32,964 nt of DNA from Pseudomonadota bacterium. GTDB taxonomy: Bacteria > Pseudomonadota > Alphaproteobacteria > Rhizobiales > Beijerinckiaceae. Both the position numbers and the translations under genes were made by a program. The stretch spans positions 1 through 32,964 of the forward strand of contig JAFAAP010000044.1 in the NCBI GenBank assembly GCA_023426505.1, read 5' to 3'. Shown here one piece after another: positions 26,293 through 32,964 of the stretch (position 1 is the stretch's first letter; each line of letters begins with the position of its first letter). A model generated the notes under the pieces. It saw only the letters and a list, made by a program, of their open reading frames with translations, did not search any database and was not told where the DNA came from.

Positions 26293-26766
26293 TCACATCC
26301 CGCGCTGGCCGCGCGCCACGGCCCGGGCCAAGGCGGCCGAGACCTGCGCCTCCGAGCGGCGGAAGCTGTCCGCGTCCGGCGTGGTGACGTTCACCGTCAC
26401 CGATGTCGGCCGCCCGCCCCCGCCGGAGCGCACGCCCAGCCGCCCGTCCGGCCCGCGCGCCAGCGGCATCACGGCCTCGGCGCCCCGCTCGCCCATCAGC
26501 CCGAGGCCGCGCCCGAGCGGAAAGTAAGTCGGCGCCCCGACCACGCCCCCTTGCGCGAACGGCATCACCATGCCCCGCGAGAGCACGCCTCCTTTCGCCA
26601 AAGCCGTGGCCCCGCCGCCCAAGAGCGAGCCGAACAGGGATCCAATGCCTTTCACCAACCCGCCGAAAAGCCCGCCGAGGTCGAGCGGTAGCGCGCCCTC
26701 GACCGCTCCTGTCGTCAGTGACTTGGCGCTCTGGCTGAGGGCAACCTGCAGCGGCCCCAACGCCAT
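26293..26766 (-). pseudogene. GTA tape measure protein (orfg11-like), N-terminally truncated
   Basis: The C-terminal part of a GTA tape measure is clear: LRMALGPLQVALSQSAKSLT, a glycine-rich middle (GGLFGGLVKGIGSLFGSLLG), then the FAQGGVVGAPTYFPLGRGLG and LMGERGAEAVMPLARGPDGR blocks and the tail ending SEAQVSAALARAVARGQRGM. From the first ATG in frame (26766) it is 157 residues, while the RcGTA protein is about 220. The missing N-terminal region lies exactly where the methyltransferase-like gene ends (26808). Upstream in the same frame there is only shadow sequence. A shortened tape measure would give a short tail or none. Whether the ATG at 26766 is used is unknown. Confidence 0.8.
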
Positions 26767-26807
26767 ACGTAACCCTGTTTCCACAAGAGATTGGCGCAAG
26801 CGCTTCC

Positions 26808-27278
26808 CTAAAGCCAGCGCCGGACGCGTGCGCGGTAGCCGCGATAGACGTCGCCGAACCTGCGTTCGAGATAGGCTTCCTCGCGGGCCACGACGCCGTA
26901 GCGGATGACGAGCCAGAACGGCACGAGCGTCACCAGCAGCCAGAGCGTGTCGAATGCGACGCTCAGCCCGATCAGCCCCAGGACCATGCCGAGATAGATC
27001 GGGTTGCGCGTGAAGCGGTACGGCCCGCCCTCCACGATGGCGGTGGTCGGCCGGTTGGTGGGCACGTTCGTGCCGGCCCGGGTCATGGTCGCGACGGCCC
27101 AGACGCCCAACGCCAGCGCGAGGACGAACACAACCGCGCCGATAAAGCCCGCCGGCATTTCGTCCGGCAGGAACCGCAGGGGCGCGAGCCGGTCGAGCGC
27201 AAGTCCCGCCAGGATGGCGAGCGCCCATGCAATCGGCGGCCGGATCAGGACGTGAGCGGTGTCCGTCGTGTCGGTCAT
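26808..27278 (-). CDS. isoprenylcysteine carboxyl methyltransferase (ICMT/PEMT)-family membrane protein
   Basis: The 156-residue polytopic membrane protein has helices at about 15-30, 40-62 and 98-122. It carries the family signature GPYRFTRNPIYLGMVLGLIG followed by a C-terminal EEAYLERRFGDVYRGYRARV block, which form the methyl-donor site in this group. Bacterial members methylate lipids or other substrates, and the substrate here is unknown. It is on the same strand as the GTA genes but is not a GTA component. It lies 80 bases after the chaperone gene, and its stop sits at the point where the tape measure sequence becomes recognisable, so it looks like an insertion or replacement. Confidence 0.9.
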   Translation of the reverse strand: MTDTTDTAHVLIRPPIAWALAILAGLALDRLAPLRFLPDEMPAGFIGAVVFVLALALGVWAVATMTRAGTNVPTNRPTTAIVEGGPYRFTRNPIYLGMVLGLIGLSVAFDTLWLLVTLVPFWLVIRYGVVAREEAYLERRFGDVYRGYRARVRRWL

Positions 27279-27358
27279 GGCGGAATGACCCTATGCTTGT
27301 CGATGCCGCCCGGCAGATTACCGCCGAACGCCACGCGATGCGAATCCATGGCGGCGGA

Positions 27359-27577
27359 TCATGCCTCGTCCGGAAACGCCGCCATCAGCCGCCGGAGGTC
27401 GCGGCCCAGCGCCGGCTCCGGTTCTCGTCCGCCGCTCAAGCCCTCCCACGCGGCGATCAGCTCGCGCGGCGTCGCGCGCCAGAAGTCGCGCGGGCTCCAC
27501 CGCAGGACGCCGAGAGCGAGCATCATGGCGTCGTCCCAGGGAAAGGCCTGGGCGGGAAACGCCGATGCCTCGCTCAC
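27359..27577 (-). CDS. GTA tail assembly chaperone (orfg10.1-like)
   Basis: This 72-residue protein starts at a GTG that overlaps the stop of the preceding gene (GTGA). The sequence AFPWDDAMMLALGVLRWSPR followed by DFWRATPRELIAAWEGLSGG matches the small phage tail assembly chaperone family (phage_TAC_6 type) found after the GTA orfg10 gene. It probably binds the tape measure during tail assembly. The tight overlap suggests translational coupling in place of the programmed frameshift used by many siphophages for this pair. Confidence 0.88.
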   Translation of the reverse strand: MSEASAFPAQAFPWDDAMMLALGVLRWSPRDFWRATPRELIAAWEGLSGGREPEPALGRDLRRLMAAFPDEA

Positions 27578-27912
27578 GCCCCCTGCGGCCGCCGAGGGTT
27601 TGGGGCGGCCCCGAAGGTCGCGGCGAGGAGATCCGCGATCGCCACTGCCACCGGCTCGATACCGTCGCTCAGCGGCAGGCCCGCCACCTCGGCATCGCTG
27701 AGCGCATGGCCGCCGCCGCGCAGCGCGACGGCGAGCAGCGTGAGCAGGTCCCGGCTCGACAAGCGCCCGGTGCCGAAGCGCTCCGCCAGCGCGATCAGGT
27801 CCTGCACGCCGAAGGCGTCTTCGAGTTCGGCCAGCGCCCCGAGGGTGAGGCACAGCGTGTAGCGCGTCGCGCCGAGTTCCAGCGCGACCTCCCCGCGTCG
27901 TCGGTTGGGCAT
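27574..27912 (-). CDS. GTA tail tube/assembly chaperone protein (orfg10-like, TAC_11)
   Basis: The 112-residue protein begins MPNRRRGEVALELGATRYTL, followed by CLTLGALAELEDAFGVQDLI. This is the typical start of the GTA TAC_11 (PF11836) family, which often annotates as gene transfer agent family protein. The C-terminal part is helical and ends FGAAPNPRRPQGA. It should chaperone tail-tube or tape measure assembly with the overlapping partner gene. AAGGA is about 8 bases before the ATG at 27912. The gap to the tail tube gene is repeat-filled. Confidence 0.9.
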   Translation of the reverse strand: MPNRRRGEVALELGATRYTLCLTLGALAELEDAFGVQDLIALAERFGTGRLSSRDLLTLLAVALRGGGHALSDAEVAGLPLSDGIEPVAVAIADLLAATFGAAPNPRRPQGA

Positions 27913-27939
27913 GGGGTTCGTCCTTTGCGTGTTGGTGTT

Positions 27940-28127
27940 CCCCTCCCCCTTGCGGGGAGGGGCAGGGGTGGGGGTCGTGCGACCGGGTGAAGGCGGATCG
28001 CAGGAGAGCACAACTTCCACCTTACCCTGAGGGAGAGGTGACGTTGCACCGGTGTCGCGCCTTGCTTGGCGAGCGCACGTTCCGGCTTTTCGACCCCCGC
28101 CCTTAGTCCCTCCCCGCAAGGGGGAGG
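27940..28127. repeat. paired GC-rich hairpins between tail tube and chaperone genes
   Basis: CCCCTCCCC (27940-27948) and GGGGAGGGG (27954-27962) form a 9-bp stem with a 5-base loop. A related hairpin lies at 28109-28115 / 28121-28127 (CCTCCCC and GGGGAGG). The two hairpins bound about 145 bases with no gene. The first resembles the block near 24093-24109, which suggests a shared element family. As intergenic RNA structures they may also modulate relative levels of the tube and chaperone proteins. Confidence 0.7.
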
Positions 28128-28137
28128 AAAAGGCGCC

Positions 28138-28548
28138 CTACAACGCCGCGAAGCTCAGCGCGCCGGCGGACTCAAACGCCATCTCGAACGTCACCTCGCC
28201 CGCGTGGTCGCCGCGATATTCGAGGCTCGTGATCTGGAACGGGCCTTCGACGCGGCCGAAATCCGGAATGACGATCTGGTAGTCGAGTATGTCGCCGTCG
28301 AAGAAGACCTGGCGCATGCGCGTGTCCGACGCCTCGTCCTTGAACACGCCCGACCCGGTGATTCCGGCGCGGCGCACGCCGACTCCGGCGAGCAGCTCGC
28401 GCCAGCGCCCGGCGGATTCCGCGTTGGTGACGTCGACGGTCTCGGCGTTGAAGGCGATCTGGCGCGTGCGCAGCCCCGCCACCGTGACGAAGCCGCCGGC
28501 CCCGTCGCCGATCTTGACGAGCAGATCCTTGCCCTTCTGAGCAGGCAT
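28138..28548 (-). CDS. GTA major tail (tube) protein, TP901-1 family (orfg9-like)
   Basis: The 136-residue tail tube protein shows the family pattern: MPAQKGKDLLVKIGDGAGGF at the start, VAGLRTRQIAFNAETVDVTN in the first strand region, RWRELLAGVGVRRAGITGSG, and a C-terminal YRGDHAGEVTFEMAFESAG. It stacks as rings to form the tail. AAGGA precedes the ATG. The length is normal and the frame intact. Repeat-filled gaps occur on both sides, where GTA clusters usually have short spacers. Confidence 0.95.
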   Translation of the reverse strand: MPAQKGKDLLVKIGDGAGGFVTVAGLRTRQIAFNAETVDVTNAESAGRWRELLAGVGVRRAGITGSGVFKDEASDTRMRQVFFDGDILDYQIVIPDFGRVEGPFQITSLEYRGDHAGEVTFEMAFESAGALSFAAL

Positions 28549-28586
28549 GAAACATTCCTTTCGGTGAGTTGGGTAGACCCTCTCCC

Positions 28587-28750
28587 GTCATTCCGGGGCC
28601 GCGCAGCGGAGCCCGACCCGAAGGGGCACGCGAAGCGGGCAAACCATAAACGCCGGCATCGCAGGAAGAGGTGATGACCGTTCCGCCCTATCCTGTACCG
28701 TCAGCGGCTCTGGGTTCCGGGCGCAGCTCTGCGAGCTGCCCCGGAATGAC
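28587..28750. repeat. palindromic element between tail terminator and tail tube genes
   Basis: Perfect 13-bp arms GTCATTCCGGGGC (28587-28599) and GCCCCGGAATGAC (28738-28750) bound 138 bases containing further short palindromes (for example GCAGCTCTGCGAGCTGC). The element almost fills the 218-base gap between the two tail genes. This is a dispersed repeat type known from rhizobial genomes. No gene is seen inside. Confidence 0.8.
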
Positions 28751-28766
28751 GAAGGGGTGACAGATG

Positions 28767-29177
28767 TCAAACCACCTCCGTCACGGCGCGCAGCCTGAGC
28801 GTGACGCGGGTGAGCTGGCTGTCCTTGTCGCGGGCGGCGGAGAGTTCCGTCACGCGCAGGTTGACGAGGCGGTGGCCGTCGAGGGTGAGCGCCGCGTCGT
28901 CGAGGATCGCTCCGAGGCGCTCCGCGACGGCAAGCGCCGTGCGAGCGCCGCCGCGCTCGGCCCACACGACGATCGTCGCGTCCTGCTCGTGGCCGCAGTC
29001 GAAATCCGTCGACCAGTCCTCGGCCGTCACGTCGCCGAACACGGCGTAGACGGGAGCGGACGCGCGGGGCGGCTCGTCATGGAGCCGCAGAGCGCCGCCC
29101 ATGAGCGTGAGCAGTTCCGCGTCGACGGAAGCGGCGTCGAGAATGGCGCCGCGCAGCGCCAGGACAGGGCTCGTCAC
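28767..29177 (-). CDS. GTA tail terminator, DUF3168 (orfg8-like)
   Basis: The 136-residue protein starts at a GTG that overlaps the stop of the upstream gene (GTGA). Motifs LRGAILDAASVDAELLTLMG and the block ending VYAVFGDVTAEDWSTDFDCG, then HEQDATIVVWAERGGARTAL and a final LTRVTLRLRAVTEVV, match the DUF3168 family. It caps the tail tube and joins it to the stopper. A longer frame starting at 29201 exists but reaches into the upstream gene and lacks support. The frame is intact. Confidence 0.92.
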   Translation of the reverse strand: MTSPVLALRGAILDAASVDAELLTLMGGALRLHDEPPRASAPVYAVFGDVTAEDWSTDFDCGHEQDATIVVWAERGGARTALAVAERLGAILDDAALTLDGHRLVNLRVTELSAARDKDSQLTRVTLRLRAVTEVV

Positions 29178-29509
29178 GGCTTGATTTCCTCCACGAGGCA
29201 CACGAGGTCGCGGCGCGACCCGTCTGGATCGGACGCGGCGCGGATCGCGAAGCGCCTGAGGCCGCAGACGATCCGCATCGCCCCCGTCACACCCTCGCGA
29301 TAGCGCAGGGTGATGCGGTGGGTGAGCGCTTGCTCCGGCCGGTCGGCACGGAGGCGTTCATGGCCGGACAGCATTTCCATCGCGCCCCAGACCTGGGGCC
29401 CGGGCGCATAGGAGCGGATGACGCCGCCGAAGCCGTCGGGGCGCTCCAGGGGGAGTTCGAGCACGAACCAGCGCGCACGGGCGCCGATGGATAGGGATCT
29501 GGGTGGCAT
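29174..29509 (-). CDS. GTA head-tail adaptor/stopper (orfg7-like, head closure)
   Basis: The 111-residue protein has the head-tail joining family pattern: RARWFVLELPLERPDGFGGV, then PQVWGAMEMLSGHERLRADR, LTHRITLRYREGVTGAMRIV and FAIRAASDPDGSRRDLVCLV. This is the phage head-tail adaptor domain (PF05521-like), which closes the capsid vertex before tail attachment. The start at 29509 gives the expected length. It overlaps the tail terminator gene by 4 bases and follows the connector gene by 25 bases, so these three genes form a coupled block. Confidence 0.92.
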   Translation of the reverse strand: MPPRSLSIGARARWFVLELPLERPDGFGGVIRSYAPGPQVWGAMEMLSGHERLRADRPEQALTHRITLRYREGVTGAMRIVCGLRRFAIRAASDPDGSRRDLVCLVEEIKP

Positions 29510-29534
29510 GAGTTCTTTCGAGAGTGAGGAGATG

Positions 29535-30095
29535 CTAGAGCCGCGCCCGTCGAAACGGCGCGATGAGGGCGAGCGCGTCGGGCGGCAGGGTCTGGTCGCC
29601 GTCGATGTCGCCGCGGTTCTCGAACCAGCGCGCGACGATGCTTTTGACCGCAAGCCGCAGGGTCGCGGGCACATCCTCCGGCGCGGGGCCGTAGCCGGCC
29701 CGGACCGTGACGGCTATGCCGCTGCGTTCGCGGCCGGGCTGCGGCGGGTCGGACACCGCGATGCGCGGCGGGTCGCTCAACGCATCGGCGTCGATCCGCT
29801 CCGGCGGGACCGGAATCGCCGCGCCGGAAACATCCGCGACCGTGATGCTCTCCACCGCGATCAGCGGCGAGAGCGGCAGCAGCAGCGTGCCGTTCTGCGG
29901 CCAGCGGTCGAGGTGCAGGCGCCAGGTCTGCGCCACGAGGAGCCGGCGCGAGGCCGCCTCCACCATCAGGCGCGCGGCCCGAACGAGGCCTTCGATGAGC
30001 GCGTCCTCCGCATCATGGTCGACGCGCAGATGCGCCTTTATGTCGACGAGCGGGAAGGGCTCGACGGCGGGGCCTTCGACTTGTATCGGGTTCAT
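29535..30095 (-). CDS. GTA head-tail connector (orfg6-like, phiE125 gp8 family)
   Basis: The 186-residue protein matches phage connector families: FPLVDIKAHLRVDHDAEDAL, then IEGLVRAARLMVEAASRRLL and LHLDRWPQNGTLLLPLSPLI, and a C-terminal YGPAPEDVPATLRLAVKSIV. It forms the adaptor ring under the portal. The start at 30095 lies only 19 bases from the divergent start of the first serine protease gene, so its promoter or read-through must cross that gene. In GTA clusters it normally follows the capsid gene directly; here about 1.65 kb of opposite-strand cargo intervenes. Confidence 0.92.
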   Translation of the reverse strand: MNPIQVEGPAVEPFPLVDIKAHLRVDHDAEDALIEGLVRAARLMVEAASRRLLVAQTWRLHLDRWPQNGTLLLPLSPLIAVESITVADVSGAAIPVPPERIDADALSDPPRIAVSDPPQPGRERSGIAVTVRAGYGPAPEDVPATLRLAVKSIVARWFENRGDIDGDQTLPPDALALIAPFRRARL

Positions 30096-30114
30096 GATGA
30101 CAGGAATTCCTCGC

Positions 30115-30861
30115 ATGAGACGGTTCACCGCCCTTCTCCTCGCCGCCCTGCTGCCCGCCACGGCCGCGAAGGCCATCGTCGGCGGCGCGGAGGACCAGGG
30201 TCCGCTGTCGCGCCGCAGCGTGATGGTGCTGAGCTCGAACGGCGGCGTATGCAGCGCCGTGGTGGTGGCGCCTGACGTGGTGCTCACCGCGGCCCATTGC
30301 GTGACGGGCGCGGCGGAGCACCGGGTGCATTTTCGCGACGAGGCGGGCGAGCCGGTTCTGATCGCGCCCGCCGCGAAGGCCGTGCATCCGGGCTACGACG
30401 CGAAGGCGATCGAGGGCCGGCGGCGCTCCATCGACCTCGCGCTGGTGCGCGTGCCGCAGCCGCTGCCGAACCGGTTCGAGACCGCGACCCTTTCCACGAC
30501 GAGTCTCGGCAAGGGCGAGGCCGTCACGGTCGGCGGCTGGGGCCTCGCCCGCAAGGACGATCCGAAGACCACCGGCACGTTCCGCACCGCGTCGCTCGCC
30601 GTGGTCGAGCCCTACGGCCCGAGCAGGATCCTGCTGTGGTCGAAGGGCGCCGGCGCCATGGGCGCGTGCCAGGGCGATTCGGGCGGGCCGATGGCGGCGG
30701 GCGACGCGGTGGTGGCGATCACGAGCTGGTCCACCGCGGCCGGAGGACAGGGTTGCGGAGGCATCACGCAGGGGATCCTGGTCGGCCCCCAACGCGCCTG
30801 GATCGACCAGACCCTCGCAGGCTGGAAGCGCGCCGCGCAGTGGAACAACGCAATGCCGTAA
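30115..30861 (+). CDS. secreted S1-family serine protease, first of a tandem pair
   Basis: The 248-residue chymotrypsin-fold protease has a signal peptide (1-20, ending AKA) followed at once by IVGG, the mature N-terminus of active trypsin-like enzymes. The triad is His61 (LTAAHC), Asp107 (SIDLALVRV) and Ser189 (GACQGDSGGP). Cysteines near His61 and Ser189, and in QGCGG, fit the two conserved disulfides. The residue at the trypsin 189 position is Gly, not Asp, so trypsin-like cleavage after Lys/Arg is not expected. AGGAA lies about 9 bases before the ATG at 30115. It is on the strand opposite to the GTA genes and is not a structural GTA protein. Confidence 0.92.
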   Translation: MRRFTALLLAALLPATAAKAIVGGAEDQGPLSRRSVMVLSSNGGVCSAVVVAPDVVLTAAHCVTGAAEHRVHFRDEAGEPVLIAPAAKAVHPGYDAKAIEGRRRSIDLALVRVPQPLPNRFETATLSTTSLGKGEAVTVGGWGLARKDDPKTTGTFRTASLAVVEPYGPSRILLWSKGAGAMGACQGDSGGPMAAGDAVVAITSWSTAAGGQGCGGITQGILVGPQRAWIDQTLAGWKRAAQWNNAMP

Positions 30862-30935
30862 CGGCAGACACGGAACCGTTCGCCTGCGCCAAAGCTTCCC
30901 TTGTGGAAACCCCTCGCACGCCTCACACTCGATTC

Positions 30936-31733
30936 ATGCGCACCCTGTCGATCCTCGCCCTTGCGGCCCTCACGCTCTTCGCCGGTCCCGCCCATGCGGT
31001 CCTGCAGGGCACCACCAACCGCGACCCGAACGGCCTGCGCCGCTCGGTGGTCTACATCGAGAACAGCGAGGGCGAGCTGTGCTCCGGCGCGGTGATCGCG
31101 CCGGACCTCGTGCTCACCGCCGCACATTGCATGATGGACCATGCGGGCTACCGGGTCGTGGGCGTGAACCGCTCGTTCCGGCCGCAGGCCTTCGACGTGG
31201 TGGCAACGGCCGTGCACCCGGCCTTCGTGCAGGGCACGACGCCGCGCACGCAGCCCGGCGTCGATCTCGCCATCCTCAAGCTCGGGCGCCCGCTCGGCCC
31301 CGATTACACGCCCTTCGACCTGCGGCGTGCGGGTCGCATCGAGACGGGCGAGCGCGTGACCATCGCGGGCTTCGGCCTGCTGTCCGAGCGGGCCAAGCGG
31401 ACCGCCCGGACCCTGCGCCAGACCGATCTCGTCTCCCTCGGGCCGGTTCAGGTCGCCAACCGGGTCGTGATCGTGACCGACCGCGACCGGCTGGCGGAGA
31501 CGACGGGCGCCGGGGCCTGCCGGGGCGATTCCGGCGGCCCGATCCTGTCGCGGACCTCCGCCGGCTATCATCTCACCGGCATCGTGAGCTGGTCGAGCGG
31601 CGCCCTGCGCAGCCGTGACCCGAGCGCCTGCGGTGGCCTCACGGCCGTGACGCCGGTCGCCGAGCATCTCGGCTGGATCGTGCAGGGCATGCAGGCGCTC
31701 AACGGCGCGGCGGGAGCCTGGACGCGGCAGTGA
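30936..31733 (+). CDS. secreted S1-family serine protease, second of the tandem pair
   Basis: The 265-residue protease has a signal peptide ending AHA (1-21) and mature start VLQG. The triad is His64 (LVLTAAHCM), Asp110 (GVDLAILKL) and Ser199 (GACRGDSGGP). It shares the CSGAVIAPDLVLTAAHC region and the ITSWS/IVSWS strand with the first protease, so the two are paralogues, but they have diverged widely. The residue at the 189 position is again Gly. No clear ribosome binding site precedes the ATG at 30936. It lies 74 bases after the first gene and its stop is 10 bases from the capsid gene stop, so it is convergent with the capsid gene. Confidence 0.92.
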   Translation: MRTLSILALAALTLFAGPAHAVLQGTTNRDPNGLRRSVVYIENSEGELCSGAVIAPDLVLTAAHCMMDHAGYRVVGVNRSFRPQAFDVVATAVHPAFVQGTTPRTQPGVDLAILKLGRPLGPDYTPFDLRRAGRIETGERVTIAGFGLLSERAKRTARTLRQTDLVSLGPVQVANRVVIVTDRDRLAETTGAGACRGDSGGPILSRTSAGYHLTGIVSWSSGALRSRDPSACGGLTAVTPVAEHLGWIVQGMQALNGAAGAWTRQ

Positions 31734-31743
31734 CGAAGCGCGA

Positions 31744-32964
31744 TCAGCTCGCGAACTTCAGCAGCTTGATCGCAGCAAAGTCCTGCACGCCGCCGCCCAC
31801 GCGCTTGTTGGTGTAGAACAGCACGTAGGGCTTGGCGGAGTACGGGTCGCGCAGCACGCGCATGCCGGCCCGGTCGACCACGAGGTAGCCGCGCTTGAAG
31901 TCGCCGAACGCGACCGCGCAAGCATCGGCCGCGATGTCCGGCATGTCCTCCGCCTCGACCACGGGGAAGCCCATCAGGGTCGCGGCCTGGCCGGCGCTCG
32001 CGGGCGGGGCCCAGAGATACTGGCCGTTGTCGTCCTTGAAGCGGCGGATCGCGCTCTGCGTTTTGCGGTTCATCACGAAGCTGGCGTTCTGGCGATAGCC
32101 CGCCTTCAGCGCATAGATCAGCTCCACGAGCACGTCGGAGGGGTTGGCCGCCGGGAAGGTCGCGCCGCCCGCCTGCACGGTGCCGAGGCGCCCCCATTCC
32201 CAGATTTCGTCCTCGACCGTGTCGACGGCCAGGAAACCCTTCGGCTTGTTGACCCCGTCGCCGTTGACGAAGGCGGCGCCCTCCTGCTCGGCGAAGGCGG
32301 CCTCGACCTCCTCGGCGATCCAGCGGTCGATGTCGACGACCGCGTCGTCGAGCAGCGTCTGCGTGGCGGCCGGCATGGCGTAGAGCTCCATGGCCGGGAA
32401 GCTCATCTCGGAGAGCGTCGGACCTGCGGTCTGCGGCCGGGCGGAAGTCTCGCCGACCCAGCCGGTGGCGGGACCGGAGACCGAGAACGCGCGCTTGTAC
32501 TGGCCGCCGGAGATGACGCGCACGGACGAGATGGCGCGGATCGGCGACACGGCCGAGAGGCGCCGCAGCACCTCGCGCTCGACCATTTCGGGCACGAGAT
32601 AGCCGCCGTCCGGACCGGAGCCGGCCGAGAGCGCCTTCTCCTCCAGCCGCTTGAGGCCTGCGGCCTCGCCGCTGCGGATATAGGCGTCGAAGGCCGTCTT
32701 GTGCTCGGCGCGGGCCGGATCGCGCGGCGCATCCGTACCGTCGCCGAGCGGCGGACGGGCGCGGTCCAGGGTCAGCCGATCGAGCCGGCGCTTGGCATCG
32801 TCGAGGGCGGCGTCGATGCGGGCGAGCTTCTCCTCGGCGACGACGTCGCCGGTGAGCCTCGTCTCGATCTCGCCGAGGCGGGTGTCGTTGGCGTCCTTGA
32901 ACGCTTCGAAGGCGCGGGCGAAGTCCTCGAAGGCATGGGCCACGTCGGCCGGGTGGGATTTGGT
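31744..32964 (-). CDS. GTA HK97-fold major capsid protein (orfg5-like), 5' end cut by window edge
   Basis: The frame runs off the right edge. The visible part (about 406 residues) starts with a coiled-coil scaffold-like region (about 8-65, FARAFEAFKDANDTRLGEIE) that the prohead protease normally removes. The HK97 fold follows from about 110: GPDGGYLVPEMVEREVLRRL, the AFVNGDGVNKPKGFLAVDTV loop and a C-terminal DFKRGYLVVDRAGMRVLRDP. A GTG at 32943 could be a start, but the frame is open beyond it and the family usually has a few more residues, so the true start is probably outside. It forms the icosahedral head shell. The protease, portal and terminase genes would be expected beyond the right edge. 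Confidence 0.95.
   Translation of the reverse strand, partial: TKSHPADVAHAFEDFARAFEAFKDANDTRLGEIETRLTGDVVAEEKLARIDAALDDAKRRLDRLTLDRARPPLGDGTDAPRDPARAEHKTAFDAYIRSGEAAGLKRLEEKALSAGSGPDGGYLVPEMVEREVLRRLSAVSPIRAISSVRVISGGQYKRAFSVSGPATGWVGETSARPQTAGPTLSEMSFPAMELYAMPAATQTLLDDAVVDIDRWIAEEVEAAFAEQEGAAFVNGDGVNKPKGFLAVDTVEDEIWEWGRLGTVQAGGATFPAANPSDVLVELIYALKAGYRQNASFVMNRKTQSAIRRFKDDNGQYLWAPPASAGQAATLMGFPVVEAEDMPDIAADACAVAFGDFKRGYLVVDRAGMRVLRDPYSAKPYVLFYTNKRVGGGVQDFAAIKLLKFAS

Noticed and set aside
27279..27358. A 24-codon frame between the chaperone and ICMT-like genes as a remnant of the tape measure N-terminus
   Set aside because: Its translation shows no similarity to tape measure N-terminal helices and has no ribosome binding site.
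24071..28766. CRISPR array in the repeat-filled gaps
   Set aside because: The repeats are inverted and unequal in type, with no regular direct repeat-spacer pattern and no cas genes.

Overview
The window is GC-rich chromosomal DNA from an alphaproteobacterium, most likely of the Hyphomicrobiales (Rhizobiales). Two things point there. The first is the gene order response regulator - sensor kinase (feuP/feuQ-like) - ccmI - ccmE - ccmF - ccmH - degP - second regulator/kinase pair - glnE, a known rhizobial arrangement. The second is a gene transfer agent (GTA) structural cluster of the Rhodobacter capsulatus GTA (RcGTA) type. The species cannot be named from sequence alone. No rRNA, tRNA, CRISPR array or insertion sequence was seen.

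Left part (1-17.4 kb, housekeeping). A DUF5996 protein is cut by the left edge. It is followed by a tiny membrane ORF, an ACT-domain protein on the plus strand, a prolyl-oligopeptidase-type S9 peptidase that shares its stop region with the ACT gene, and glnE. Next come an OmpR-type sensor kinase/regulator pair and a Do-family periplasmic protease with a single PDZ domain. A 41-residue lipoprotein gene lies on the opposite strand before the cytochrome c maturation genes ccmH, ccmF, ccmE and ccmI. The block ends with the FeuQ/FeuP-like pair and a small secreted PepSY-like protein, preceded by a candidate PhoP-type direct-repeat operator.

Right part (17.46-32.96 kb, minus strand). This is a GTA-type head-tail cluster. 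In transcription order it holds the HK97 capsid (cut by the right edge), head-tail connector, stopper/adaptor, tail terminator, tail tube, two tail assembly chaperones, a shortened tape measure, distal tail protein, hub, NlpC/P60 peptidase and the large tip protein (megatron). A DUF2793 tail fibre, a GH108 muramidase and a holin-like protein follow directly. In RcGTA, as I recall, the last three are encoded at separate loci.

The cluster is unusual in two ways. It carries three independent lesions: an in-frame TGA at codon 22 of the hub gene, a +1 frameshift near 22486 in the megatron gene, and a tape measure that lacks its expected N-terminal part directly beside an inserted methyltransferase-like gene. 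It is also interrupted by cargo. Two tandem secreted S1 serine proteases lie on the opposite strand between capsid and connector, a ydcH-like gene lies on the opposite strand between tape measure and distal tail, and the isoprenylcysteine-methyltransferase-like gene sits between chaperone and tape measure. Mosaic palindromic repeats fill four gene junctions that are normally tight. The simplest reading is a GTA in decay whose locus has become a landing site for cargo and repeats. If the lesions are sequencing errors, it would instead be a functional GTA carrying moron-like passengers.
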